DNA of 59,582 bases from Bacteroidota bacterium (GTDB lineage Bacteria; Bacteroidota; Bacteroidia; Chitinophagales; Chitinophagaceae). Under the pieces are notes generated by a model that had not been told where the DNA came from, did no database searches, and saw only the letters and a program-made list of their open reading frames with translations. Each line of letters starts with the position of its first letter. Within the stretch, counting starts at the first letter, position 1. Positions 1 to 8,044 of this stretch are shown here, piece by piece. Position numbers and translations under genes: made by a program. The DNA lies in contig JAGWVE010000006.1 of the NCBI GenBank assembly GCA_018971025.1, positions 1 to 59,582 of the forward strand, written 5' to 3'.

Positions 1-510
1 GTTTGGCGTTTGGAGTTGGTTGAAGGCATTATAGAATCCTAATGATCTTTCAAATCTCAATTGTGCAACCGAAGGCATCCAGCCGCTCACTTCAATAAAA
101 TTATAATAAGCAAGATTTTGTTTCTGTTTCTGCTGAAGGGTGAGGGTGTTGTTACAGATATCACCTACCGCTACTATTCCGCTGGTCAGCATTTCATCTT
201 CAGCCCTGGCAATGGCATCCAGTATCTCTTCTTCGGGGAAATGGCGTTCGTTCACCACTTTAAAAACAAAATCCACCAGGCCGGTCTGTTCGGGTATCAG
301 CCCGCGCATATGGCTGAGCTCCAGGTGGCAATGGCAGTTGATAAAGCCGGGACTTAAAATGCCATTGTATTGACGGATATCTTCTCCTGCGTCTTTTGCG
401 TCGATGATCTCTTCCACGATACCCTTATCGGTGGTGATCAATACGGCATCCTGACCGAGTAATTCGGTTCCGGTGAAGAGTTGGGTGGCCTGGAATTTCT
501 GGTAGCTCAA
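1..510 (-). CDS. Amidohydrolase family protein, N-terminal part (runs off window)
   Basis: Partial gene; 170 codons are in the window and the C-terminus lies beyond base 1. The frame shows the amidohydrolase-superfamily layout: an N-terminal beta-sandwich segment, then GFINCHCHLELSHMRG at about residues 55-70, where H60 and H62 form the metal-binding HxH motif. The form resembles the cytosine deaminase/chlorohydrolase group (COG0402). The reaction cannot be set from this part; deamination of a nucleoside or base is plausible. I chose the TTG at 510 because the following residues fit a family N-terminus and a TACATTTG -7 box lies about 20 bases upstream. However, the frame stays open to an ATG at 699, through a palindromic repeat, so a longer product is possible. 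Codons end in C or G more often than in the downstream genes. Confidence 0.72.
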   Translation of the reverse strand, partial: MSYQKFQATQLFTGTELLGQDAVLITTDKGIVEEIIDAKDAGEDIRQYNGILSPGFINCHCHLELSHMRGLIPEQTGLVDFVFKVVNERHFPEEEILDAIARAEDEMLTSGIVAVGDICNNTLTLQQKQKQNLAYYNFIEVSGWMPSVAQLRFERSLGFYNAFNQLQTPN

Positions 511-529
511 ATGGGGGTCAGATTGATGG

Positions 530-537
530 CAAATGTA
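530..537 (-). promoter_or_regulatory. Bacteroidota-type -7 box for the amidohydrolase
   Basis: Read on the minus strand this is TACATTTG, a full match to TAnnTTTG. It lies 20 bases upstream of the TTG start at 510 and would give a short leader. No clear -33 TTG is seen. Confidence 0.4.
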
Positions 538-555
538 TTTAAGGCGATGGGTTTT

Positions 556-610
556 GCCGCAGATTACACGAATTAACACGAAAAACGGAAAAAGCAGTGC
601 AATCTGTGGC
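556..610. repeat. Imperfect palindromic extragenic repeat
   Basis: Arms GCCGCAGATT (556-565) and AATCTGTGGC (601-610) are complementary except for one position. Between them is the doubled half-site ACACGAA-TT-AACACGAA. Sequences of this style (CAGATTACACGAATTAACACG) are, as I recall, dispersed in many Bacteroidota genomes, but only one copy is in this window. It lies inside the open upstream extension of the amidohydrolase frame. Confidence 0.5.
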
Positions 611-776
611 TCAAAAAGGCTGACCGGACCCCTTGTTGCAGCTGAATTGTGCGACGCAACCCAGCCCAATAGCTGTAAAATTGCCTGTTTCATCAGCATG
701 CTTAAAAAATGATTCAAAATTATTATTGATAATCAACTAATTACGAAGGTGCGTTGTAAAATACTTTCCCGGATTC

Positions 777-808
777 TTGGAAAATTGCGTGGGTGATGCC
801 TACCTTCG
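777..808 (+). promoter_or_regulatory. Promoter of the rplM-rpsI-rpsB operon
   Basis: TTG at 777-779 and TACCTTCG at 801-808 match the Bacteroidota -33/-7 consensus (one mismatch in the -7 box), about 20 bases apart. Transcription would begin near 813, leaving a leader of about 53 nt before rplM. Confidence 0.5.
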
Positions 809-810
809 CC

Positions 811-865
811 GTCCATTAAAAACCGGCGGGATAGCGTCCGGGTTCATTAAAACAGAAAATAGTAT
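811..865 (+). promoter_or_regulatory. Structured 5' leader of rplM, candidate ribosomal-protein autoregulatory site
   Basis: The leader holds a hairpin: AACCGG (821-826) pairs with CCGGGTT (838-844) with one bulged G around an 11-nt loop. It is flanked on both sides by CATTAAAA. Position and size suit a binding site for L13 or S9 acting on its own message. That is inference; no covariation test was possible. Confidence 0.35.
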
Positions 866-1309
866 ATGAGTAAACTTCATTTCACCACCAAGCATGCAAA
901 CGCGGCTACCGTACAGCACAACTGGTATGTGGTTGACGGTACTAATCAAACCGTAGGACGTATTGCATCAAAAATCGCGGCTGTTCTTCGTGGTAAGAAC
1001 AAAGCGTATTACACTCCACACGTAGACTGTGGCGATTATGTTATTGTGATTAACTGCGAAAAAGTTGTTTTCACTGGTAACAAATTTCATGACAAACAAT
1101 ACATCAACTTCTCTGGTTACCCAGGTGGTAAAAAAGAAGAAGCTGCAGAAGATTTAATCAAGCGTCGTCCAGAAGTAATTATGGAGAGAGCGGTAAAAGG
1201 TATGTTACCTAAAAACCGTTTGGGTCGCAAGATGATCAAAAAGTTATTTGTTTATGCAGGTGCTGCTCATCAACATAGCGCACAGCAACCAAAAGAACTT
1301 ACATTCTAA
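866..1309 (+). CDS. rplM: 50S ribosomal protein L13
   Basis: 147-residue L13 (uL13), an early-assembly protein of the large subunit that binds 23S rRNA. The family pattern is clear: [19 protein letters not shown] near residues 21-40, the [16 protein letters not shown] stretch, [10 protein letters not shown], and [14 protein letters not shown] near 110-125. Length is normal. It is the first gene of an operon with rpsI 30 bases downstream, the common L13-S9 pairing, and then rpsB. Expression probably starts at the promoter near 777-808 and may be controlled through the leader hairpin. No strong Shine-Dalgarno sequence is seen, as is usual in this phylum. Confidence 0.98.
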   Translation: MSKLHFTTKHANAATVQHNWYVVDGTNQTVGRIASKIAAVLRGKNKAYYTPHVDCGDYVIVINCEKVVFTGNKFHDKQYINFSGYPGGKKEEAAEDLIKRRPEVIMERAVKGMLPKNRLGRKMIKKLFVYAGAAHQHSAQQPKELTF

Positions 1310-1339
1310 ACCAATTACAAAACATTAATTCCAACATAA

Positions 1340-1729
1340 ATGGAAAAACAAAAAAACGCAGTTGGTCGCCGTAAAGAAGCTGTAACCCGTGTATTTATTA
1401 GCAAGGGTGAAGGTAAGATCACTGTAAACGACAAAGACTATAAAGCTTATTTCCCACTTGTTTACTTGCAAAATCAAGTAGAAGCGCCTTTAAAAACTGC
1501 AGAAGTGGAAGGTAAATTTGACATCGTAATTAACGCACAAGGTGGTGGCCTTAAAGGTCAAGCCGAAGCTGCAAAGCTTGGTATCGCTCGTGCTTTATTA
1601 GAGATGAATCCTGAATTCCGCCCTACTTTAAAAGCAGCTGGTCAATTGAAGCGTGATCCACGTAGTGTTGAACGTAAGAAATTCGGTCACAAGAAAGCAC
1701 GTAGAAGCTATCAGTTCAGCAAACGTTAA
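1340..1729 (+). CDS. rpsI: 30S ribosomal protein S9
   Basis: 129-residue S9 (uS9). The N-terminus carries the GRRKEAVTRVF motif. The middle has the GGGLKGQAEAAKLGIARAL signature, and the basic C-terminal tail ends in RSYQFSKR, which in the ribosome reaches toward the P-site tRNA. Length and order after rplM are standard. It is co-transcribed with rplM (30-base gap) and rpsB (36-base gap). Confidence 0.98.
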   Translation: MEKQKNAVGRRKEAVTRVFISKGEGKITVNDKDYKAYFPLVYLQNQVEAPLKTAEVEGKFDIVINAQGGGLKGQAEAAKLGIARALLEMNPEFRPTLKAAGQLKRDPRSVERKKFGHKKARRSYQFSKR

Positions 1730-1765
1730 TCAAACTTATACTCTAACAAATTATACAATCATACA

Positions 1766-2644
1766 ATGGAAAATAATACTTCATTACAGCAACAACTTTT
1801 GGAGGCCGGCGTACACTTTGGTCACCTCAAAAAGAAGTGGAATCCTAAGATGTTACCTTACATCTTTGCTGAGAAGAAAGGTATTCACATTATTGACCTC
1901 AATAAAACAGTAGATCACCTACAAGAAGCTGCTGCCGCTGTTAAGCAAATTGCAAAGAGTGGTAAGAAGATCATGTTTGTTGCTACTAAAAAGCAGGCAA
2001 AAGAAATCGTGAGCGAATGTGCGAAGCGTGTAAACATGCCTTATGCAACTGAGCGTTGGTTAGGTGGTATGCTTACCAACTTCAACACAGTGCGTAAGAG
2101 CGTTAAAAAGATGCAAAGCATTGAAAAAATGTTAGCTGACGGAAGCGCAGAAAGCCTAACTAAAAAAGAGCGTCTTACTTTAAGTCGTGATAAAGAAAAA
2201 ATGGAAAAAGTATTAGGTGGTATCGCGCAATTAGGCCGTTTACCAGCTGCACTTTTCTTAGTAGATATTGGTGTAGAACATATTGCACTTGCAGAAGCAA
2301 AACGTTTAGGCATTACAACTTTTGGTATGGTTGATACCAACTGTGATCCTAACAAAGTTGACTTTGCAGTACCTGCAAATGATGATGCAACTAAATCTAT
2401 TGCAATCATTACCAACTACATCGTTGCTGCAATCGCAGAAGGTTTAGCAGAGCGTCAAGCATCAAAAGATGATGATGAGTCTGAAGAATCAAACAACGAA
2501 AACGAAGCAAAAGCTCGTAGACTAGAAGCAGAAGCGCAAGCAGAAGCTGGTCGCGGCGGTCGCAGAGCACCTGCTAGCGCAGATGGTGCTGCACCTAAGC
2601 GTCGTACCACAACAGGCACACGTCGTCCTGCTGCTGGAAAATAA
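1766..2644 (+). CDS. rpsB: 30S ribosomal protein S2 with long acidic/basic C-terminal tail
   Basis: 292-residue S2 (uS2). It has the N-terminal signature HFGHLKKKWNPKMLPY (about 18-33) and the second signature from PAALFLVDIGVEH to FGMVDTNCDP (about 160-195). The conserved core ends near residue 235. The remaining 57 residues are low-complexity: an acidic D/E/S/N run, then an A/R/G/T/P-rich basic run. Such tails occur in Bacteroidota S2 but their role is unclear. The gene follows rpsI and precedes tsf, a classic rpsB-tsf arrangement, but a hairpin with a U-run lies between them. Confidence 0.97.
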   Translation: MENNTSLQQQLLEAGVHFGHLKKKWNPKMLPYIFAEKKGIHIIDLNKTVDHLQEAAAAVKQIAKSGKKIMFVATKKQAKEIVSECAKRVNMPYATERWLGGMLTNFNTVRKSVKKMQSIEKMLADGSAESLTKKERLTLSRDKEKMEKVLGGIAQLGRLPAALFLVDIGVEHIALAEAKRLGITTFGMVDTNCDPNKVDFAVPANDDATKSIAIITNYIVAAIAEGLAERQASKDDDESEESNNENEAKARRLEAEAQAEAGRGGRRAPASADGAAPKRRTTTGTRRPAAGK

Positions 2645-2654
2645 ATGACAACTC

Positions 2655-2706
2655 AATTGGGCCATCACTTCAATACCTTTTGGTAATGACTTATGGCCCA
2701 ATTTTT
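2655..2706 (+). terminator. Hairpin with U-run between rpsB and tsf (terminator or attenuator)
   Basis: A perfect 11-bp stem, AATTGGGCCAT (2655-2665) with ATGGCCCAATT (2693-2703), with a 27-nt loop, followed by a short T-rich stretch. The long loop and modest U-run suggest partial termination. It would set the ratio of ribosomal proteins to EF-Ts. Confidence 0.5.
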
Positions 2707-2729
2707 ATAAAGCCTAAAAATTAATTATT

Positions 2730-3566
2730 ATGAGTACTGTAAACATTACAGCCCAAGATATTAACAAGCTCCGTCAGGCAACTGGTGCGGGTATGATGGA
2801 TTGCCGTAAAGCATTAACAGAATCTGCTGGTGATTTTGAAGCGGCTATTGATTGGTTAAGAAAGCAAGGTCAAAAAGTTGCTGCTAAACGTAGTGATCGT
2901 GAAGCAAAAGAAGGTGTGATTATTGCACAAACTTCTGCAGACAACAAAACTGGTTTTGTAGTTTGTATTTCTTGCGAAACAGATTTCGTTTCTAAAAATG
3001 CAGAGTTCGTTGCATTCGCGCAAAGCATTGCTGATGCTGCTGTTGCAAACAATGTAAAATCTGCAGAAGAATTAAATGAAGTAGTGATCAACGGCGCTAA
3101 AGTGTCTGATATGATCAACGATAAATTAGCTTCTATCGGCGAAAAAATTGGTGTAGCTAAATTCGAAAGAGTAGAAGCTGCTTATGTAGCATCTTATATC
3201 CACGGTGCAAATCGTATGGGTGTATTAGTAGGTTTAAATAAAGAAGCAGCAGAAGCTGGTAGAGACGTTGCTATGCAAATTGCAGCGATGAACCCACTTG
3301 CTGTTGACGCAAATTCTATTCCTGCTGATGTTATTGAAAGAGAGCGTGCGATCATCATCGATACCATGAAGGAAGATCCTAAGATGGCTGGCAAACCAGA
3401 CGAAATGGTTGCTAAAATTGCTGAAGGTAAGCTTAATGCTTTCTTCAAAGAAAATACCCTTTTAGCGCAAGCCTTTGTGAAAGATGGTGGCATCACCGTA
3501 GAGGCTTACTTAAAATCTGCTGGCGACGTAGTTGTTACAGAGTTTAAGCGTGTAGCTTTAGGTTAA
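2730..3566 (+). CDS. tsf: Elongation factor Ts
   Basis: 278-residue EF-Ts, the nucleotide exchange factor that reloads EF-Tu with GTP. The N-terminal UBA-like domain has RQATGAGMMDCRKAL (15-29). The core has the TDFVSKN motif (84-90), whose Asp-Phe contacts EF-Tu. The later YIHGANRMGVLVGL segment belongs to the second EF-Ts subdomain. Length is normal for the short Bacteroidota form. It follows rpsB after an attenuator-like hairpin and is closed by a strong terminator at 3594-3621. Confidence 0.98.
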   Translation: MSTVNITAQDINKLRQATGAGMMDCRKALTESAGDFEAAIDWLRKQGQKVAAKRSDREAKEGVIIAQTSADNKTGFVVCISCETDFVSKNAEFVAFAQSIADAAVANNVKSAEELNEVVINGAKVSDMINDKLASIGEKIGVAKFERVEAAYVASYIHGANRMGVLVGLNKEAAEAGRDVAMQIAAMNPLAVDANSIPADVIERERAIIIDTMKEDPKMAGKPDEMVAKIAEGKLNAFFKENTLLAQAFVKDGGITVEAYLKSAGDVVVTEFKRVALG

Positions 3567-3593
3567 ATAGTAAGTTTCAAACTGCTTATACAA

Positions 3594-3621
3594 AGAGGCC
3601 CTCACGGGCCTCTTTTTTTTT
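3594..3621 (+). terminator. Intrinsic terminator after tsf
   Basis: Stem AGAGGCCC (3594-3601) and GGGCCTCT (3606-3613) with a CACx-type 4-nt loop and a long T-run to 3621. A textbook Rho-independent terminator. Confidence 0.93.
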
Positions 3622-3684
3622 GGCTCGGTTTTCTTTGGCACTTGGCTAAAAATTGAGGTTATTTGCATATATAAATGACCCATT

Positions 3685-4401
3685 ATGCTTCCTAAGTACA
3701 AAAGAATCTTACTTAAATTATCAGGTGAAGCCTTATTAGGTGAACAAAAAAATGGCGATCCGTTCAATCCAAAAATTATTGAGCAGTACGCGCAGGATAT
3801 TAAAAAAGTAGTAGACCTAGGGGTACAAGTTGCCATTGTTATTGGCGGTGGTAATATTTACAGGGGTATGAATGAAGCCGATAGCGGCATCGAGCGCGCA
3901 CACGGCGATTATATGGGCATGCTCGCAACGGTTATTAATGCCATGGCGATGCAAGCAATGTTAGAAAAAATTGGCGTGTATACCCGCTTACAAAGCGCGA
4001 TTAATATGGAGCAGGTTGCAGAACCGTATATCCGCCGTAAAGCGTTAAGACATTTAGAAAAAGGACGCGTTGTTATATTTGGTGCGGGTACTGGTAACCC
4101 TTATTTCACAACCGATACTGCCGGTTCTTTACGTGCGATTGAAATGAAAGCCGATGTGATTTTAAAAGGTACCCGTGTAGATGGTGTGTACAGTGCTGAC
4201 CCTGAAAAAGATCCTACGGCTACTAAATTTGAAACCATTGGTTTTCAGGAATGCATTTCTAAAAATTTAAAAGTTATGGACATGACAGCATTTACGCTGT
4301 GCATGGAAAATAAATTACCCATCATTGTGTTTGATATGAACAAGCCTGGCAACTTATTAAAAGTGGTTGAAGGCATGCAAGTAGGAACACTGGTTGGATA
4401 A
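3685..4401 (+). CDS. pyrH: Uridylate kinase (UMP kinase)
   Basis: 238-residue amino-acid-kinase-fold enzyme that phosphorylates UMP to UDP with ATP, normally a cytoplasmic hexamer. Visible motifs are KLSGEALLG (11-19), GGGNIYRG (54-61), the [13 protein letters not shown] nucleotide site near 133-145, and the [13 protein letters not shown] segment near 160-175. Length is typical. It follows tsf after a terminator, so it probably has its own promoter in 3622-3684, where TTATTTGC is only a weak -7 candidate. The usual partner frr is absent; a TolC-like gene follows after 19 bases. Confidence 0.97.
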   Translation: MLPKYKRILLKLSGEALLGEQKNGDPFNPKIIEQYAQDIKKVVDLGVQVAIVIGGGNIYRGMNEADSGIERAHGDYMGMLATVINAMAMQAMLEKIGVYTRLQSAINMEQVAEPYIRRKALRHLEKGRVVIFGAGTGNPYFTTDTAGSLRAIEMKADVILKGTRVDGVYSADPEKDPTATKFETIGFQECISKNLKVMDMTAFTLCMENKLPIIVFDMNKPGNLLKVVEGMQVGTLVG

Positions 4402-4420
4402 TCAAATAAAAACTGGACAC

Positions 4421-5719
4421 ATGAAAAAATGGCTCCTTGTTGTATGTATTGTTGCTGCTGCACAAGTTAAGGCGCAACAAAAATTAAGTTTATCTGACGC
4501 CATTGCAATCGCATTAAAAAATAGTTACGACGTTGAACTTGTCAGAAATCAACTTTCAATAAGTACCATCAATAATAATCCTGGTGTTGCAGGAGCCTTA
4601 CCCACAGTGAATCTTACGGCTTCTGATAACGAGCAAGTGATTTCAATCAATCAAAAATTTCCGGACGCTACACGTAACACCGAGCGTAATAATGTAGGAT
4701 CTAATATTTTATCGGTAGGGGTTACCGGAAGTATTTTATTGTACAATGGCAACCGTGTGGTAGCTACACAAAAAAGATTGGCGCAGTTACAGCAGCTCAA
4801 TACCAATGTACTCAATGCGCAACTTCAAAACACCATGGCAACAGTTGCTGTTCGTTATTATGAAATTGTACGTCAGCAAGAGCTGTTAAAAACCATTCAA
4901 AAATCAATTGCTGTTTTTCAAAAAAGACTGGATGTTTTAGAAGCCCGCAAAGAAGCAGGACTTGCTAACAACGCAGATATTTATCAGGCAAAGCTGGATT
5001 TAAATGGCCAAAAACAAGCCCTCGAAACACAATATTTAATCATCAAGCAAAGCAAGGCAGACTTATTGCAATCGATGGTGCAAGCTCCAGATTCAGCAAT
5101 TGTAATTGATGATAAAATTTCGATTGATCAATCTTTGGCTTTAGAAAGTATTAAAAATGCGTTGCCTACCAATCCGCAATATATTGCTGCTGCTACACAA
5201 ATAAGCATCAATCAACTGATCGAAAAAGAAACAGCTGCACTGCGCACGCCCACTTTAAGAGCAACAACTGGTTTTAATATTAGCAGCAATAAAAGTGCTG
5301 CGGGTTTTATTTTACTCAACCAAAGTTATGGTCCATTTGTTGGCATTAACCTTAGTGTTCCAATTTATAATGGATCTGTGTTTAAGCGTCAAAGTCAAGT
5401 GGCTGCTATTAATACGCGCAGTGCCAAGTTGCAACAAGAAACGGTTGCGCTTAATTTAGAAACCAGCGCTGTTAAAACTTTTAATGCCTATTCAAATGCA
5501 TTGGCGCAACTTCAAACAGAAAAGGACAACTATGCGTTGTCTGGTCAATTATTAGATTTAGTGATGCAAAAATTTGAACTCGCGCAGGCCACCATTATTG
5601 ATGTACGTCAAGCACAGCAGAGCTTTGAAAATGCAGGCTACCGTTTGGTAAACCTTGAGTACACAGCAAAAATTGCTGAAATAGAACTCAATAGACTCGT
5701 TAGCAAATTAGCTTTATAA
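4421..5719 (+). CDS. TolC-family outer membrane protein, no pump partners nearby
   Basis: 432 residues. I chose the ATG at 4421 because it starts a good signal peptide (MKKWLLVVCIVAAAQVKA, cleavage before QQK); an in-frame ATG at 4394 would overlap pyrH and add a hydrophilic prefix. The mature protein shows the OEP/TolC layout: LSLSDAIAIALKN at the front, two long alpha-helical repeats rich in Q, A, L and N, and beta-strand-like segments such as GPFVGINLSVPIYNG. It should form an outer-membrane channel for efflux or secretion. No membrane-fusion protein, RND or ABC transporter is encoded beside it, so its partner must lie elsewhere. Confidence 0.88.
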   Translation: MKKWLLVVCIVAAAQVKAQQKLSLSDAIAIALKNSYDVELVRNQLSISTINNNPGVAGALPTVNLTASDNEQVISINQKFPDATRNTERNNVGSNILSVGVTGSILLYNGNRVVATQKRLAQLQQLNTNVLNAQLQNTMATVAVRYYEIVRQQELLKTIQKSIAVFQKRLDVLEARKEAGLANNADIYQAKLDLNGQKQALETQYLIIKQSKADLLQSMVQAPDSAIVIDDKISIDQSLALESIKNALPTNPQYIAAATQISINQLIEKETAALRTPTLRATTGFNISSNKSAAGFILLNQSYGPFVGINLSVPIYNGSVFKRQSQVAAINTRSAKLQQETVALNLETSAVKTFNAYSNALAQLQTEKDNYALSGQLLDLVMQKFELAQATIIDVRQAQQSFENAGYRLVNLEYTAKIAEIELNRLVSKLAL

Positions 5720-5735
5720 TTTTTATTCATCTGGT

Positions 5736-6881
5736 ATGCATGTTACCTCCAAATTACCGAGCACTGGCATTAGCATATTTACGGTCATGAGTGAGCTTGC
5801 TGCAAAGCATGGCGCCGTTAATTTAGGCCAAGGATTTCCTGACTTTGACATGCCTCAAGACCTCATAGAACTTGTGGCTGCAGCTATGCGCGATGGATAT
5901 AACCAGTACACGCATTTAAATGGCTATTTACCCCTCAGAGAGGCAATTGCAGCCAAAGTAGCGGCGCTTTATGGCACGCGTATATCGCCAGATTCAGATA
6001 TCATTGTTACACCGGGCGGTACCTATGCCATTTATACGGCGCTTACCACTATTTTACAAAGAGGGGATGAAGTGATTGTGTTTGAGCCTTGTTACGATAG
6101 TTATATTCCCAATATTGAAATCAATGGCGCTGTTGCGGTAACCATTCCACTTCAATTTCCAACATATAGTATTCCTTGGGACCTGGTTCGTGAAAAAATT
6201 ACGGCACGTACAAAGTGCATCATGATTAATTCGCCGCACAATCCAACTGGAACAGTACTATCAAAAAATGATATTGAACAGTTAAGACAAATTGTTGCGG
6301 ATACACAAATTATTATTCTAAGTGATGAAGTGTATGAGCATTTGATATATGATGGCGTGGAGCACCAAAGCATACTTCGTTACCCCGATTTATTAGCGCG
6401 TAGTTTTGTATGTTTTTCTTTTGGCAAAACCTATCATGCTACGGGATGGAAATTAGGTTATTGCATTGGCGATACTGGTTTAATGGAAGCGTACCGGAAA
6501 GTGCATCAGTTTAATGCCTTTTGTGCAGATACCCCTAAGCAAGTGGCACTGGCTACGTACATGGAAAACAAAAACGCTTATTTACAACTGGGCGTTCAGA
6601 TGCAAGTGAAGCGTGATTTTTTCAGAAGCCTGATGAAAGCCACGCCACTGCAGTGTTTGCCCTCTAGTGGTAGTTATTTCGAATGTTATAGTTACGCAAA
6701 CATTTCAGATGCAGCAGACACTGATTTTGCTATGAAGCTCATTAAGGAATATGGCGTTGCCACCATACCCGTGTCTGCGTTTTATAAAAACAAAACAGAC
6801 AACAAAGTGGTCCGTTTTTGTTTTGCAAAAAAAGAAGAAACCCTTCAGCGCGCACTAGAAAAATTAGCATCGCTCAAATAA
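5736..6881 (+). CDS. PLP-dependent class I/II aminotransferase, methionine aminotransferase-like
   Basis: 381 residues with fold-type I aminotransferase features: GQGFPDF (31-37), Asn in SPHNPTG (166-172), D197 and Y200 in SDEVYEHL, and the Schiff-base lysine K231 in SFGKTYHATGWK. The GFPDFDMP and YNQYTHLNGYLPLREAI segments fit the YbdL/kynurenine-aminotransferase-like group, which transaminates methionine and aromatic amino acids, so a role in methionine salvage is likely (inference). It starts 17 bases after the TolC gene and ends convergently with a cystathionine gamma-synthase-like gene that also handles sulfur amino acids. Confidence 0.88.
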   Translation: MHVTSKLPSTGISIFTVMSELAAKHGAVNLGQGFPDFDMPQDLIELVAAAMRDGYNQYTHLNGYLPLREAIAAKVAALYGTRISPDSDIIVTPGGTYAIYTALTTILQRGDEVIVFEPCYDSYIPNIEINGAVAVTIPLQFPTYSIPWDLVREKITARTKCIMINSPHNPTGTVLSKNDIEQLRQIVADTQIIILSDEVYEHLIYDGVEHQSILRYPDLLARSFVCFSFGKTYHATGWKLGYCIGDTGLMEAYRKVHQFNAFCADTPKQVALATYMENKNAYLQLGVQMQVKRDFFRSLMKATPLQCLPSSGSYFECYSYANISDAADTDFAMKLIKEYGVATIPVSAFYKNKTDNKVVRFCFAKKEETLQRALEKLASLK

Positions 6882-6886
6882 TCATA

Positions 6887-8026
6887 TTACCCAATTGCGT
6901 TATTGATATCTGCCATTAAGTCTTCAATATCTTCTACACCCACACTCAGTCTAATTAAACTATCAGAGAGACCGTTTTTAATACGCTCTTCTCGTGGAAT
7001 AGAAGCGTGTGTCATAGATGCAGGATGATTGATCAGTGATTCTACACCACCTAAACTTTCTGCAAGCGCAAATACCTTGGTACTTGAAAGCACCCTTACA
7101 GCATTTTCAACGCTGTCATCTTTTAGCGTAAAGCTCATCATGCCGCCAAATCCGCGCATTTGCTTTTTGGCTACTGGATAACCTGGATGGTCTTCAAACC
7201 CGCACCAGTAAACGCGTTCAACCTTTGGGTGTTGCCTTAAAAAAGCTGCCATGGCTGCGCCATTTTCACAATGACGTTGCATACGTAGGTGAAGTGTTTT
7301 AATACCTCTTAATACTAAAAAGCAATCCATGGGGCCAGGTACGGCACCTCTACTTTTTTGAATAAAATATAATCTTTCACGAAGTGCTGCGTCATTCATG
7401 ACAAGGCAGCCTTGTATTACATCGCTGTGTCCGCCTAAATATTTAGTAGCAGAGTGCATCACAATATCGGCACCTAAGTCTAATGGATTTTGTAAGTACG
7501 GAGAAGCAAAGGTATTGTCTACACAAAGTAAAATGTTGTGCTTTTTTGCAATGCTAGCAACGGCTGCAATATCTGTAATATTCATGAGTGGATTGGTAGG
7601 TGTTTCAATCCATAATAATTTTGTTTTACTAGAAACCGCTTTTTCTATTTGAGTGATATCAGTAGTGTCTACATAGGTAAACACGATATTATATTTTGCA
7701 AAAATTTTAGTGAAGAGCCTGTAGGTACCACCATACATATCATTTGCTGCAATCACTTCATCACCTGGTTCTAGTAACGTAATAACAGCGTCAGTAGCAG
7801 CCACACCACTACTAAAAGCGAGCCCAAATTTTCCATTTTCAATTTCAGCAAAAGCGCTCTCAAGGGCCGCCCTTGTTGGGTTTTGGCTACGTGCATACTC
7901 ATAACCTTTGTTTACACCAGGGGCTTCTTGTACATAGGTAGAGGTTTGATAGATAGGTGTCATGATGGCGCCTGTAGAAGGATCAGGCTCTGTGCCAGCG
8001 TGGATATATTTGGTTGCTAATTTCAT
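6887..8026 (-). CDS. metB: Cystathionine gamma-synthase/lyase family PLP enzyme
   Basis: 379 residues of the Cys/Met-metabolism PLP family. It has YEYARSQNPTR (43-53), SSGVAATDA, ETPTNP (141-146), DNTFASPY (170-177), and the cofactor lysine K195 in HSATKYLGGHSD. The Ser-Leu-Gly-Gly-Val-Glu-Ser segment near the C-terminus is the usual substrate-phosphate/carboxylate region. Such enzymes condense an activated homoserine with cysteine to give cystathionine, or cleave cystathionine; the family cannot be split safely by eye, so metB is the best guess. DUF2911 lies 18 bases upstream on the same strand. Confidence 0.88.
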   Translation of the reverse strand: MKLATKYIHAGTEPDPSTGAIMTPIYQTSTYVQEAPGVNKGYEYARSQNPTRAALESAFAEIENGKFGLAFSSGVAATDAVITLLEPGDEVIAANDMYGGTYRLFTKIFAKYNIVFTYVDTTDITQIEKAVSSKTKLLWIETPTNPLMNITDIAAVASIAKKHNILLCVDNTFASPYLQNPLDLGADIVMHSATKYLGGHSDVIQGCLVMNDAALRERLYFIQKSRGAVPGPMDCFLVLRGIKTLHLRMQRHCENGAAMAAFLRQHPKVERVYWCGFEDHPGYPVAKKQMRGFGGMMSFTLKDDSVENAVRVLSSTKVFALAESLGGVESLINHPASMTHASIPREERIKNGLSDSLIRLSVGVEDIEDLMADINNAIG

Positions 8027-8044
8027 AGGTATCGATTTTACAAA

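Noticed and set aside
61-373. Two plus-strand open frames over the left edge
   Set aside because: They are antisense to the amidohydrolase frame, which has clear family motifs including the metal-binding HxH; the plus-strand translations look like nothing known.
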